Shown here: positions 55,053-62,933 of the stretch, piece by piece
How the letters are laid out: each line of letters opens with the position of its first letter
How positions within the stretch are numbered: position 1 is the first letter of the stretch
Origin: Mucilaginibacter hurinus
GTDB lineage: Bacteria; Bacteroidota; Bacteroidia; Sphingobacteriales; Sphingobacteriaceae
DNA length: 64,000 nucleotides
Assembly: GCF_003324525.1 (NCBI RefSeq)
Contig: NZ_QGDC01000009.1
Coordinates: 1 to 64,000, forward strand
Reading direction: 5' to 3'
Made by a program: the position numbers and the translations under genes
Notes under the pieces: generated by a model
What the model was told of the DNA's origin: nothing
The model's input: only the letters and a program-made list of their open reading frames with translations
Database searches by the model: none

Positions 55053-56336
55053 CTAAACCGGAAGGTTAAGCCGTTTGCGGCCAGCTTTGTAGCCCCACAC
55101 AGCGAAGTATAGTATAAACAGGTAACATGGCAGTAGTATAAAGTACCCGTACTGCTGGTTGGTAGCTTCACTTAACCAGCCGTAAACCAGCGGGCCAACG
55201 GCAGCGCCTGCCACGCCCATTATCAGCAGTGCCGAGCCTTTGCTGGTATGCCGGCCAAGTCCGTTTAACGATAGCGGCCATATGGCGGGCCAAAGCAGCG
55301 AGTTGCCAAAACCGAGCAGCGCCAGGCACCATAATGAGGTATATCCTCCGGATAACAGGGTAAAGCTGGTAAGCGCAACGCCCCACAGCGCGCAAAATAT
55401 AAGCGCGTTGCGCTGGCTGATGAGCTTTGGCATCAAAAAGGCGCCTGCCAGGTAACCGGCTATCATAATAACCAGCGCATAGGTGGCAAAATATTTAGCA
55501 AGGCGAAAGCTGGCGCCGTTAAATTCGGCATATTGTATAATGGTATCAACTACCAGCACTTCGTTATTAACTGCACAAAATATGGCTAATGCGCCGAGTA
55601 GCATGTAGGTGTGCTTGTATAGCGGCGCATCGCTGCGCGGTATTGAATTCTCGGCAGCCACAGTTTGATCTTTGATTTCGGGCAGATGGATGAACTTTAC
55701 CGCCAGTATCAGCAATAGCAAAACCGCCATTATAACCAGGTAGGGCCCAACCAGCCGTGCCGAAAGATCATCCAGCACAAAGTTTTTTTGTTGAACGCTA
55801 GCAGTAAGCAACTGCCGGTGCACAAGGTCAATCTCGTCGGCGTTGTGCACCAATACGCCAATAAGCAGCAAGGGTGCTATAGCCCCCGCGGTTTTACCGC
55901 ACACACCCATAATACTCATGCGTGAGGCCGCGCTTTCAATTGGCCCAAGCGTTATAATGTAAGGATTGGCCGCTGTCTGCAGCAAAGTTAACCCGGTGGC
56001 CTGCACAAACAGGCCAGTTAAAAAAACGATGTATTGGCGGCCGTTAGCGGCAGGTATAAAAAGTAGCGCCCCCAATGCCATTAAAAGCAACCCCAGTATC
56101 ATGCCGTTCTTGTATCCCATTTTACTGTGCAGGTATGATGCCGGCAAAGCCATCAAAAAATAACCGATGTAAAAAGCAAAGGTAACCAGCAGCGCCTGTT
56201 GTATGGTTAGTTCACAAATCAGCTTAAAATAAGGGATGAGTATAGAGTTGGCCCATGTGATGAATCCTAAAGCAAAAAATAACGCGCCGATAGTTACAAT
56301 AGCGCCATATCTGCTAAATAAATTGCTATTGGTCAT
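55053..56336 (-). CDS. FHS-family sugar MFS permease (FucP-like)
   Basis: A 427-aa inner-membrane sugar/H+ symporter with 12 TM segments. FFALGFITWANSILIPYFK, YFLMALPASYLHSKMGYKNG, LLQTAANPYI and GFGNSLLWPAIWPLSLNGLG match the fucose/glucose/galactose permease group. The sugar cannot be fixed from sequence. It diverges from the sugar epimerase-like gene at 56509, and the two probably serve one pathway. The hybrid regulator 700 bases away may control it. Repeats of one family flank the pair on both sides. Confidence 0.93.
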   Translation of the reverse strand: MTNSNLFSRYGAIVTIGALFFALGFITWANSILIPYFKLICELTIQQALLVTFAFYIGYFLMALPASYLHSKMGYKNGMILGLLLMALGALLFIPAANGRQYIVFLTGLFVQATGLTLLQTAANPYIITLGPIESAASRMSIMGVCGKTAGAIAPLLLIGVLVHNADEIDLVHRQLLTASVQQKNFVLDDLSARLVGPYLVIMAVLLLLILAVKFIHLPEIKDQTVAAENSIPRSDAPLYKHTYMLLGALAIFCAVNNEVLVVDTIIQYAEFNGASFRLAKYFATYALVIMIAGYLAGAFLMPKLISQRNALIFCALWGVALTSFTLLSGGYTSLWCLALLGFGNSLLWPAIWPLSLNGLGRHTSKGSALLIMGVAGAAVGPLVYGWLSEATNQQYGYFILLPCYLFILYFAVWGYKAGRKRLNLPV

Positions 56337-56508
56337 GCTTTAGGCGTGGGGATGATGCTTTCAAAAATGCCATATTAATTTAAAACAGAAAAATAAATGT
56401 CATTGAAGTAATGTACAGACATAAAATGCAAATAAATAATATATTAGGCCGCAAGTGATGTAACGATGTACTTAACGTAATTAATTAACCATATAACCAT
56501 AAATACCC

Positions 56509-57351
56509 ATGAAATTTGGCATTAACACTTTCTTATTCACCTCGCCATTTACTACTGATAGCATAGCACTTTTCCCTAAATTTAAGCAATGGGGGTTTGA
56601 CAGCGTTGAACTGGCCATTGAAGATGCCGCGCATATTGATGCCGCCGCGGTGCGAAAAGCGCTTGATGATAACGGACTTGTTTGCGATTCTATCTGCGGT
56701 GCGTTCGGCCCCGGCCGCGACCTGCGCGGTACCGCCGAAGAGCAACAAGGCTCGGTCGACTATATCAAAAGCATATTGGATATTATGCCCACGCTTGGCT
56801 GCACCATCTTATCAGGGCCCATGTACTCCACTGTAGGCCGTACCGAACCGGTTGAGGACGCCGACTATAAGCAACAGTGGGACACAGTAGTTGGTCACCT
56901 GAAACAACTGGCGCCTTATGCGCACGAGCGCGGGCTGAAACTGGCCATTGAGCCGCTTAACCGCTACGAAACCGATTTTATAAACACCGTTGACCAGGGC
57001 CTGAAAATGATAGCTGATGTAAACCACGAAGCGGTGGTGCTGCATTATGATACCTTCCACATGAATATTGAGGAAAAGGACCAGGCAGATGCCATTGTAC
57101 GTGCGGGCGACAAACTCGGTCATTTCCACGCCTGCGGTTCCGACCGCGGCACCCCCGGGCAGGATCACCTGGACTGGACTGCACTGAGCAATGCGCTTAA
57201 AAAGGTAAACTACAATGGTCCCATAGTTATCGAATCGTTCACTACCGACGTAAAAGTTATAGCCCGTGCTGCTTCCATCTGGCGCAAACTTGCGCCTTCG
57301 CAGGATGACATTGCTAAGGAAGGATTGAAGTTTTTAAAGAGTGTATTATAG
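56509..57351 (+). CDS. Sugar epimerase/isomerase (AP-endonuclease-2-type TIM barrel)
   Basis: A 280-aa TIM-barrel enzyme resembling D-psicose/D-tagatose 3-epimerases. The metal and catalytic glutamates are visible in LAIEPLNRYETDFINT (E148) and GPIVIESFT (E242), with HYDTFHMNIEE and GHFHACGSDRGTPGQDHLDW supplying the other metal ligands. It interconverts ketohexoses or related sugars in the cytoplasm. There is no signal peptide. It is divergent from the FucP-like permease and upstream of the hydroxyacid dehydrogenase on the same strand, with a palindromic repeat between. The exact substrate is not readable. Confidence 0.88.
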   Translation: MKFGINTFLFTSPFTTDSIALFPKFKQWGFDSVELAIEDAAHIDAAAVRKALDDNGLVCDSICGAFGPGRDLRGTAEEQQGSVDYIKSILDIMPTLGCTILSGPMYSTVGRTEPVEDADYKQQWDTVVGHLKQLAPYAHERGLKLAIEPLNRYETDFINTVDQGLKMIADVNHEAVVLHYDTFHMNIEEKDQADAIVRAGDKLGHFHACGSDRGTPGQDHLDWTALSNALKKVNYNGPIVIESFTTDVKVIARAASIWRKLAPSQDDIAKEGLKFLKSVL

Positions 57352-57362
57352 ATCGTTGTGCA

Positions 57363-57467
57363 GCCTCACCCATAAAAGGTATAGCAAACTGCAGTTCTGC
57401 GCAAACCCTCTCCAATTGGAGGAGGTACCATTTGCAGTGCGCTTCGCACTGCCTTATTGGGTGAGGC
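57363..57467. repeat. Single palindromic repeat, fourth copy of the 54618 family
   Basis: It starts GCCTCACCC and ends GGGTGAGGC, with an inner CCCTCTCCAATTGGAGGAGG hairpin and a second stem CAGTGCGCTTCGCACTG. Length is 105 bases, like the units at 54618-54956, but the interior differs. Confidence 0.8.
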
Positions 57468-57507
57468 GTTCGAGTTCTTTCATAGGGAGAATATGTTATA
57501 TGGTTCT

Positions 57508-57515
57508 TATCTTTG
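57508..57515 (+). promoter_or_regulatory. Promoter -7 element TATCTTTG for dehydrogenase gene
   Basis: An exact TAnnTTTG that ends 23 bases before the ATG at 57539 and lies just downstream of the palindromic repeat. Confidence 0.55.
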
Positions 57516-57538
57516 TGAGGTAACCATCCGCTCCGCCC

Positions 57539-58498
57539 ATGCAAATAACCATTCTCGACGGCCACACCCTTAACCCCGGCGACCTTAGCTGGGACGCGCT
57601 AAAGCAATTTGGTAACGTAACCATATATGAGCGCACCGCGCCGCATGAATTGCTTAAACATGCCGAAGGTGCGGACGTGCTGCTTACCAACAAATGCCCC
57701 GTAGGCGGCGAGGCTATGGAGCAGTTACCGCAGCTGAAATACATTGGCGTAACGGCAACCGGCTACAATATTATTGATACCCAAACAGCTAAAAGCAGGG
57801 GCGTGGTTGTAACCAATGTGCCGGGCTACAGCACTGCCTCGGTGGCGCAGCTAACATTTGCTTTGCTGCTTGAACTTACACACCATGTACAGCGGCACAG
57901 CGATACGGTGATGGCGGGCAAATGGTCCGCTTCCCCCGATTTTAGCTATTGGGATTACCCGCTGATGGAGTTGGAAGGCAAAACCATGGGCATCATCGGC
58001 TTTGGTACCATAGGGCAAAAGGTGGCCGATATTGCCGCGGCTTTTGGTATGAGGGTTATTGCCAGCAGTCGTACCCACACTAACCAATCGCACCGCGTTA
58101 ACTTTAATTGGGCAACGGTTGAAGAACTGCTGCAACAGGCCGATGTAGTAAGCATACACTGCCCCCTGGTGCCCGAAACGCAGGGGCTTATGAATAAACG
58201 AAATTTACAGCGCATGAAACCGTCGGCGTTTCTATTGAATACTTCACGCGGGCCTATAGTTGTTGACCATGACCTTGCCGAAGCGCTAAACAATGGCATT
58301 ATTGCCGGCGCCGGCCTGGATGTACTTTCGGCCGAGCCACCCCCGGCTGATAACCCGCTGTTTAAGGCCAACAACTGCCTTATTACGCCGCATATTGCCT
58401 GGGCCAGCAAAGAGGCACGTACCCGGCTAATGGAAATTACAGTTAATAACCTGGCCGGCTGGGTAAACGGCAAGGCGCAGAACGTGGTTGACAAATAA
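57539..58498 (+). CDS. D-2-hydroxyacid dehydrogenase (glycerate/hydroxypyruvate type)
   Basis: A 319-aa NAD(P)-dependent dehydrogenase. The NAD-binding motif is GIIGFGTIGQKVADIAAAFGM. The catalytic Arg lies in LLNTSRGPIVVDHDLAEAL, the Glu in DVLSAEPPPADNPL and the His in TPHIAWASKEARTRL. It reduces 2-oxoacids such as hydroxypyruvate or glyoxylate. Length and motifs are standard for the glycerate dehydrogenase subgroup. It may clear a sugar-breakdown product of the adjacent epimerase/permease pathway, but it has its own promoter. Confidence 0.93.
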   Translation: MQITILDGHTLNPGDLSWDALKQFGNVTIYERTAPHELLKHAEGADVLLTNKCPVGGEAMEQLPQLKYIGVTATGYNIIDTQTAKSRGVVVTNVPGYSTASVAQLTFALLLELTHHVQRHSDTVMAGKWSASPDFSYWDYPLMELEGKTMGIIGFGTIGQKVADIAAAFGMRVIASSRTHTNQSHRVNFNWATVEELLQQADVVSIHCPLVPETQGLMNKRNLQRMKPSAFLLNTSRGPIVVDHDLAEALNNGIIAGAGLDVLSAEPPPADNPLFKANNCLITPHIAWASKEARTRLMEITVNNLAGWVNGKAQNVVDK

Positions 58499-58599
58499 AT
58501 TTAAATAAAAAAGTGAATTTTAAGTGCATATGTTACTGGAAATAAGCATAATGTAGGTGTGGCTGCAAAGTAAAAGTGCCGGATAACAGTTTAATTACA

Positions 58600-58628
58600 T
58601 TGAGTCCATAATACTTTCGGTACCTTTG
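58600..58628 (+). promoter_or_regulatory. Promoter of the rpoD-type gene, nearly leaderless
   Basis: TTG (58600-58602), 18 bases, then TACCTTTG (58621-58628), an exact TAnnTTTG. The ATG at 58635 starts only seven bases after this element, so the transcript would have almost no leader. Confidence 0.6.
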
Positions 58629-58634
58629 CCTAAC

Positions 58635-59492
58635 ATGAGGCAACTGAAAATCACCCAATCCATAACCAACCGCGAATCACAATCACTTGATAAATATCTA
58701 ACAGAAATAGCTAAAGTTGAGCTGATAACCGCTCAGGAAGAGGTGATACTGGCGCAAAAGATACGCGAAGGCGACCAGGCCGCGCTTGAGCGATTAACCA
58801 AAACCAATTTGCGTTTTGTGGTATCTGTAGCCAAGCAATATCAAAACCAGGGCCTTACACTGGGCGACCTGATTAACGAAGGTAATTTGGGCCTGATAAA
58901 AGCTGCCGGCCGTTTTGACGAAACTAAAGGGTTTAAGTTCATCTCATACGCCGTATGGTGGATCCGCCAGTCGATACTATCGGCTGTTGCCGAGCAATCG
59001 CGCGTGGTGCGCCTGCCTTTAAACCAGGTAGGGTCGCTTAACAAGATACGCAACGCGTCGTCAAAGCTTGAGCAGCATTTTGAGCGACCGCCAACACCTG
59101 AGGAACTGGCCGAGGATCTGGAAACAACGCCCGAAAAGATAGCCGATGCTTTAAAAAATGCGGGTCGCCACGTATCCATGGACGCGCCTTTTATAACCGG
59201 CGAAGAAAATACCTTGCTGGATGTATTGCAAAATGAAGACGCCGGTACTGATGATAGCCTGATGGCCGATTCGCTGGCACAGGAAATCAAACGTTCGTTA
59301 GGCATATTGGCACAGCGCGAACGGGCGGTTATCGAGCTGTTTTTTGGCCTTAACAGCACCGCCGCGCACTCGCTGGAAGAGATTGGCGAAAAGTACGAAT
59401 TAACACGTGAGCGCGTACGCCAGATAAAAGACAAAGCCTTGCTGCGGTTAAGGCAAAATTCAAAATCTAAATTACTTCAATCTTATTTGTAA
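58635..59492 (+). CDS. rpoD: RNA polymerase sigma factor RpoD/SigA family, short Bacteroidota form
   Basis: A 285-aa group 1/2 sigma-70 factor beginning [22 protein letters not shown], the standard N-terminus of the phylum's primary sigma, which lacks region 1.1. Region 2 is [17 protein letters not shown] ... [15 protein letters not shown], region 3 is [12 protein letters not shown], and region 4 is [27 protein letters not shown]. It recognises TAnnTTTG promoters. Region 3 ([18 protein letters not shown]) differs from the more usual NKI(N/G)K form I remember, so a paralogue of the primary factor remains possible. ATG 58635 is chosen over an upstream TTG that lies inside the -7 element. Confidence 0.88.
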   Translation: MRQLKITQSITNRESQSLDKYLTEIAKVELITAQEEVILAQKIREGDQAALERLTKTNLRFVVSVAKQYQNQGLTLGDLINEGNLGLIKAAGRFDETKGFKFISYAVWWIRQSILSAVAEQSRVVRLPLNQVGSLNKIRNASSKLEQHFERPPTPEELAEDLETTPEKIADALKNAGRHVSMDAPFITGEENTLLDVLQNEDAGTDDSLMADSLAQEIKRSLGILAQRERAVIELFFGLNSTAAHSLEEIGEKYELTRERVRQIKDKALLRLRQNSKSKLLQSYL

Positions 59493-59540
59493 GGTTTTAG
59501 CTATATTGTAACCAAATTAAAAAGAACATTTAAATTATAT

Positions 59541-59993
59541 ATGGGTAGATCAACGGAAACGTTTAGTAAAAAAGAGAACGAAAAGAAGAGATTAAAGAAG
59601 CAGAAGGAAAAGAAGGAACGCGCTGAGGAACGTAAAGCAAATGCCGCTAAAGGCAAATCCCTGGACGAGATGATGGCGTACGTTGACGAGGATGGTAACA
59701 TTACCGATACTCCGCCCGATCCGTCAAAAAAGAGAAAAATATCTTCGGAAGATATACAGATAGGTACGCCTAAGCAGGAAGATTTGCCGCAGGAAGACCC
59801 GGTAAGGAACGGTAAAGTTACGTTCTTTAACGAATCAAAGGGTTATGGTTTTATTAAGGATACCCAAAGCCAGGAAAGCATTTTTGTGCACATCAATGGC
59901 CTGGTTGAGCAGATAAAAGAAAATGACAAAGTAAGCTTCGAAGTGGAAAAAGGCCCCAAAGGCCTAAACGCTATCAAAGTAAAAAAGGTGTAA
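59541..59993 (+). CDS. Cold-shock-domain protein with charged N-terminal extension
   Basis: A 150-aa RNA-binding protein. The first ~85 residues are Lys/Glu-rich and probably disordered or helical (KKENEKKRLKKQKEKKERAE). The C-terminal ~62 residues form a cold-shock domain with RNP1 KGYGFI and RNP2 SIFVHI. Proteins of this design are common in Bacteroidota and may act as RNA chaperones on ribosome-associated or structured RNA. It follows rpoD by 48 bases on the same strand and ends before a hairpin terminator. Confidence 0.9.
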   Translation: MGRSTETFSKKENEKKRLKKQKEKKERAEERKANAAKGKSLDEMMAYVDEDGNITDTPPDPSKKRKISSEDIQIGTPKQEDLPQEDPVRNGKVTFFNESKGYGFIKDTQSQESIFVHINGLVEQIKENDKVSFEVEKGPKGLNAIKVKKV

Positions 59994-60009
59994 CATCACT
60001 ATACTTATG

Positions 60010-60042
60010 CAAAGCCTGTTAGTTAGTTGCTGACAGGCTTTG
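60010..60042 (+). terminator. Terminator hairpin after cold-shock-domain gene
   Basis: CAAAGCCTGT (60010-60019) pairs with ACAGGCTTTG (60033-60042) around a 13-base loop. The trailing T content is weak. Confidence 0.6.
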
Positions 60043-60156
60043 CCTGTTTAAAGTGCCGGCACTATAGTCATCTGAATTTAACAATAGTTAAATATTTTTA
60101 CCAAAAGATAAATTAGCCGATTGTTATATGTACCTTGCGCACTTATTATAAATAAA

Positions 60157-60351
60157 ATGCAAAACGAAGGAACAGTAAAATTTTTCGATACCGTTAAAGG
60201 TTTCGGATTTATCTCACAGAGTGATAACAGAAGCGATGTTTTTGTACACTCAAGTGGCCTAATCGACGAGATTCGTGAAAACGATAAAGTATCGTACGAT
60301 GTAGAAGAAGGCAAAAAAGGCCTTAACGCGGTAAATGTGCAGGTAATTTAA
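60157..60351 (+). CDS. Small cold-shock protein (CspA-like)
   Basis: A 64-aa single-domain cold-shock protein with RNP1 KGFGFI and RNP2 DVFVHSS. It binds single-stranded RNA or DNA and melts mRNA structure. The ATG at 60157 is preferred over an upstream in-frame TTG because it begins MQNEGTVKFFD, the family start. The leader from ~60060 is AT-rich. It is related to the C-terminal half of the gene just upstream and may derive from local duplication. Confidence 0.93.
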   Translation: MQNEGTVKFFDTVKGFGFISQSDNRSDVFVHSSGLIDEIRENDKVSYDVEEGKKGLNAVNVQVI

Positions 60352-60375
60352 AAAATCAGTATAAAATTAATCGTT

Positions 60376-60409
60376 AAAGCACCTGTCCGTTTGGGCAGGT
60401 GCTTTTTTG
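60376..60409 (+). terminator. Rho-independent terminator after csp gene
   Basis: AAAGCACCTG (60376-60385) pairs with CAGGTGCTTT (60396-60405), with extra CC/GG pairs towards the loop and a T-run after it. Confidence 0.88.
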
Positions 60410-60445
60410 TTGCGTTTGTATGCGGCTTGGCTGGCATTAAAAAGG

Positions 60446-60453
60446 TAGTTTTG
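60446..60453 (+). promoter_or_regulatory. Promoter -7 element TAGTTTTG for the DEAD-box-like gene
   Basis: An exact TAnnTTTG that ends 19 bases before the ATG at 60473. A TTG at 60427-60429 is 16 bases upstream, a little short for the -33. Confidence 0.45.
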
Positions 60454-60472
60454 CCGTAACAAAGAACAACAC

Positions 60473-61771
60473 ATGAGCTGGCCGGACAAATTAAAACTAA
60501 AAAAGCAACTGGTAATATCGTTAACCGAAGCAGGATACCCGGGGCCTAAAGAGGTGCAGCTTAAAACCTTGTCGCGTATTGCCGGCGGTCAGGATGTAAT
60601 TGTGGTGGGTCCCGAGGGCAGCGGCAAAACAACAACATACGTAATGGCGGTGTTAACCCGCTTTAACTACAATCCTGACGGGGTTCCGCGGGTGTTGATA
60701 TTAGTGCCTGATAAAGACAGTGTGCTGGCCGTTGCCGAACAGTTTAGCCGCCTTAACCGTAATAAATCAATTTCCATAGTTGAGCTGTATGCCGCCCCGG
60801 GCACCGAAACACAAATGAACGCCCTGGCAGATGGGGCCGATATTGTGATAGCAACGCCCGACCGCGCCCGTGCCTTGTACCTGAAACTGGGCCTTAACCT
60901 TAACAAGATTGAGCTGATAATAATTGACGACGCCGACCTTGTGGTAAAACAGGGCTTGCAGCTGCCCGTAGCCGAACTAGCCAACAGCGCGCAGAAGTGC
61001 CAGCACCTGGTGTTTACCGAGGTAATGCACAACAGGCTGGAAAAAATGATTGATCCGTTTATGAACCTGCCCGCCATGGTTGAGGTGGAGCAGGCAGGCG
61101 TTGCGGCGATGGACACGCACCCGCAGGTATTGTACACCCTGCCCAACTTTGGCACCAAGTTAAACCTGCTGTACCTGTTTATGCAGGACGATGAGGTATT
61201 TACCAGGGTAGTAGTATTTGTAAACACACGCCCCACAGCCGAGAAGATTTACCAAAACCTTGGCAAATATTTAAAGGACGCGGTTGCAATATTAAATCCA
61301 TGGTTTTTTGAGCAAACCGGGTTTGCAACTATAGAAGAATTTAAACAGTCGGCAGTGCGTTTACTTATTGCGGTAAATGATAACGATAACTACCTTGACC
61401 TGGACGATATTCCTTTTGTGATACATTTTGAACTGCCGGACGAAAAGGAAACCTACATAAAGCGCGTAACGCTCGAAGCGCCTGCGGCCAGTGGCGACGA
61501 AACATTGTTTTTAACTTTTGCTACCGACCTTGAGCTTAACGCCGTTAAAAAAATAGAGCAGGCCACCGGCCAAAAAATGCAGCCTGCCGACTTGCCCGAT
61601 GACCTGGTGATTGACCAGGGGAAAAAAGCAGCTAAACAGGCCGATAACCTACCGGAAAAAGATACCGGGACAGGCGAAGCTTTCCATCAAAAAAAGGCCA
61701 GTAACTCAAAAACCTACAACTACAGTTCGGGCGAAAAAGCCAAAATGAATAAAAAGCGGAAGCACGGCTAG
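60473..61771 (+). CDS. Degenerate DEAD-box RNA helicase-like protein
   Basis: A 432-aa protein with the two-RecA layout of DEAD-box helicases. Q-motif glutamine is Q29 (GYPGPKEVQLKTL), Walker A is GPEGSGKT (46-53), motif Ib is TPDRA (128-132) and motif II is DDAD (152-155) in place of DEAD. Motif III, normally SAT, reads FTE (181-183). In the second lobe VVFVNTRPTAEKIYQNL is kept, but the RGxD and HRxGR motifs are missing, with ETYIKRVTLE at that position. The C-terminal ~65 residues are a basic, low-complexity tail. ATP binding is likely, but unwinding is doubtful. It may act as an RNA-binding scaffold. Confidence 0.82.
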   Translation: MSWPDKLKLKKQLVISLTEAGYPGPKEVQLKTLSRIAGGQDVIVVGPEGSGKTTTYVMAVLTRFNYNPDGVPRVLILVPDKDSVLAVAEQFSRLNRNKSISIVELYAAPGTETQMNALADGADIVIATPDRARALYLKLGLNLNKIELIIIDDADLVVKQGLQLPVAELANSAQKCQHLVFTEVMHNRLEKMIDPFMNLPAMVEVEQAGVAAMDTHPQVLYTLPNFGTKLNLLYLFMQDDEVFTRVVVFVNTRPTAEKIYQNLGKYLKDAVAILNPWFFEQTGFATIEEFKQSAVRLLIAVNDNDNYLDLDDIPFVIHFELPDEKETYIKRVTLEAPAASGDETLFLTFATDLELNAVKKIEQATGQKMQPADLPDDLVIDQGKKAAKQADNLPEKDTGTGEAFHQKKASNSKTYNYSSGEKAKMNKKRKHG

Positions 61772-61891
61772 CAGATTGAATCAGATTCAGGAAAACAGAT
61801 TGAATCAAGATTTAGGAAGTAAGAACCAGGAGAGAAGGCGAGATGTGCAGATGTACCCTGTCAGGCGTCTGGTCTGATAACAGGTAACACA

Positions 61892-62113
61892 TTATTTAGC
61901 CGCTTGAAATTTTGTACTCAAGTATAATTCTTCAACCTTCTTTCGTGCCCACTCTGTTTTGCGCAAAAACTTAAGGCTTGATTTAATGCTCGGATCATCA
62001 TTAAAGCAATTGATGCGGATGCGCCAGCCCAGTTCCGGCCAGCCATAATGGGCCACCAGTTCGGTAAGTATGGCTTCAAGCGTTTTGCCGTGTAGCGGGT
62101 TGTTGGGCTGCAT
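61892..62113 (-). CDS. VF530-family small DNA-binding protein (DUF2132)
   Basis: A 73-aa protein matching the VF530 family: [44 protein letters not shown] and KVEELYL. The family folds like a small DNA-binding protein, though its function is not established. Length is normal and it appears monocistronic. Confidence 0.85.
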   Translation of the reverse strand: MQPNNPLHGKTLEAILTELVAHYGWPELGWRIRINCFNDDPSIKSSLKFLRKTEWARKKVEELYLSTKFQAAK

Positions 62114-62168
62114 AGTGTAAATGTAGCGATTTATTATATTAGCGTTAAGATAACGTAGTCACCGTACC

Positions 62169-62798
62169 GTGAATTTAAATAACACAAAAATATTAGTGTG
62201 CTTACTAATGCTTGTTACAACGGCTTGTAAACGTAAGGGACCACCGCCAGACTGTATCAGTTTAAATAATAAAGGCGCTGAGTACTTCGGTGACAGTTAC
62301 GGTGAAGAAACTAAACTAAACAATGCTATCAAAATGTATAAAAAGGCAATAGCGTGTGATTCACTTTATGTTATTGCGCATTTGAATTTAATGGTTGCTT
62401 ATGGTGAGAAGCACAACTATAAAGAAGAAAGTGCAGTTATTGATAAGCTTTTAAAACTCACTAATAACGACCCTGCAATTTTACTTCATAAAGGGATGTA
62501 TTTGAAGAAGACAGGCAAGGTTGATTCAGCAACCAAAATCTTTTATTTGGCGAAAAGTATTTACGATAAGAGATTATTAAAAGAACCCGGAAATGTAGAA
62601 CATATCAAGCGTATGATAGAAGTGATTGCCTTAATTCATGGGAACGCTAAAGCAATTAAGGAACTTGATAGACAAATCGAGCTACATTCGGCACTTTCAC
62701 AACAATTATCAGAAGAGTATTTCTTATACAAAGATTTTGACGGACATAACCCTCTTAACGACGCGACGACAACTGAATATCCGGCGAAGCAGCAATAA
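62169..62798 (+). CDS. TPR-type lipoprotein
   Basis: A 209-aa protein starting with GTG, with a lipoprotein signal (LVCLLMLVTTAC, C20). The mature part has TPR-like helices (NNAIKMYKKAIACDSLYVIAHLNLMVAYGEKHN; AILLHKGMYLKKTGKVDSATKIFYLAKSIYD). It is probably periplasmic and protein-binding. It is AT-rich compared with most of the window, so possibly acquired. No partner gene is evident. Confidence 0.75.
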   Translation: MNLNNTKILVCLLMLVTTACKRKGPPPDCISLNNKGAEYFGDSYGEETKLNNAIKMYKKAIACDSLYVIAHLNLMVAYGEKHNYKEESAVIDKLLKLTNNDPAILLHKGMYLKKTGKVDSATKIFYLAKSIYDKRLLKEPGNVEHIKRMIEVIALIHGNAKAIKELDRQIELHSALSQQLSEEYFLYKDFDGHNPLNDATTTEYPAKQQ

Positions 62799-62933
62799 AG
62801 TATCTATAATTAGAAGACGATCTTAAACAGCACTATATTTAGTGTCTTTTCTTTTAGTAATTTAGTTTATGATATATTGCTGCAGCACTAATTATAACGT
62901 AGCTTTAAAATTCATCGCAATTACCTTACACGA

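Noticed and set aside
54481..55056. Frames of 69-161 aa on both strands between the HTCS and permease genes
   Set aside because: They run across the three palindromic repeats, and each peptide repeats itself with the units.
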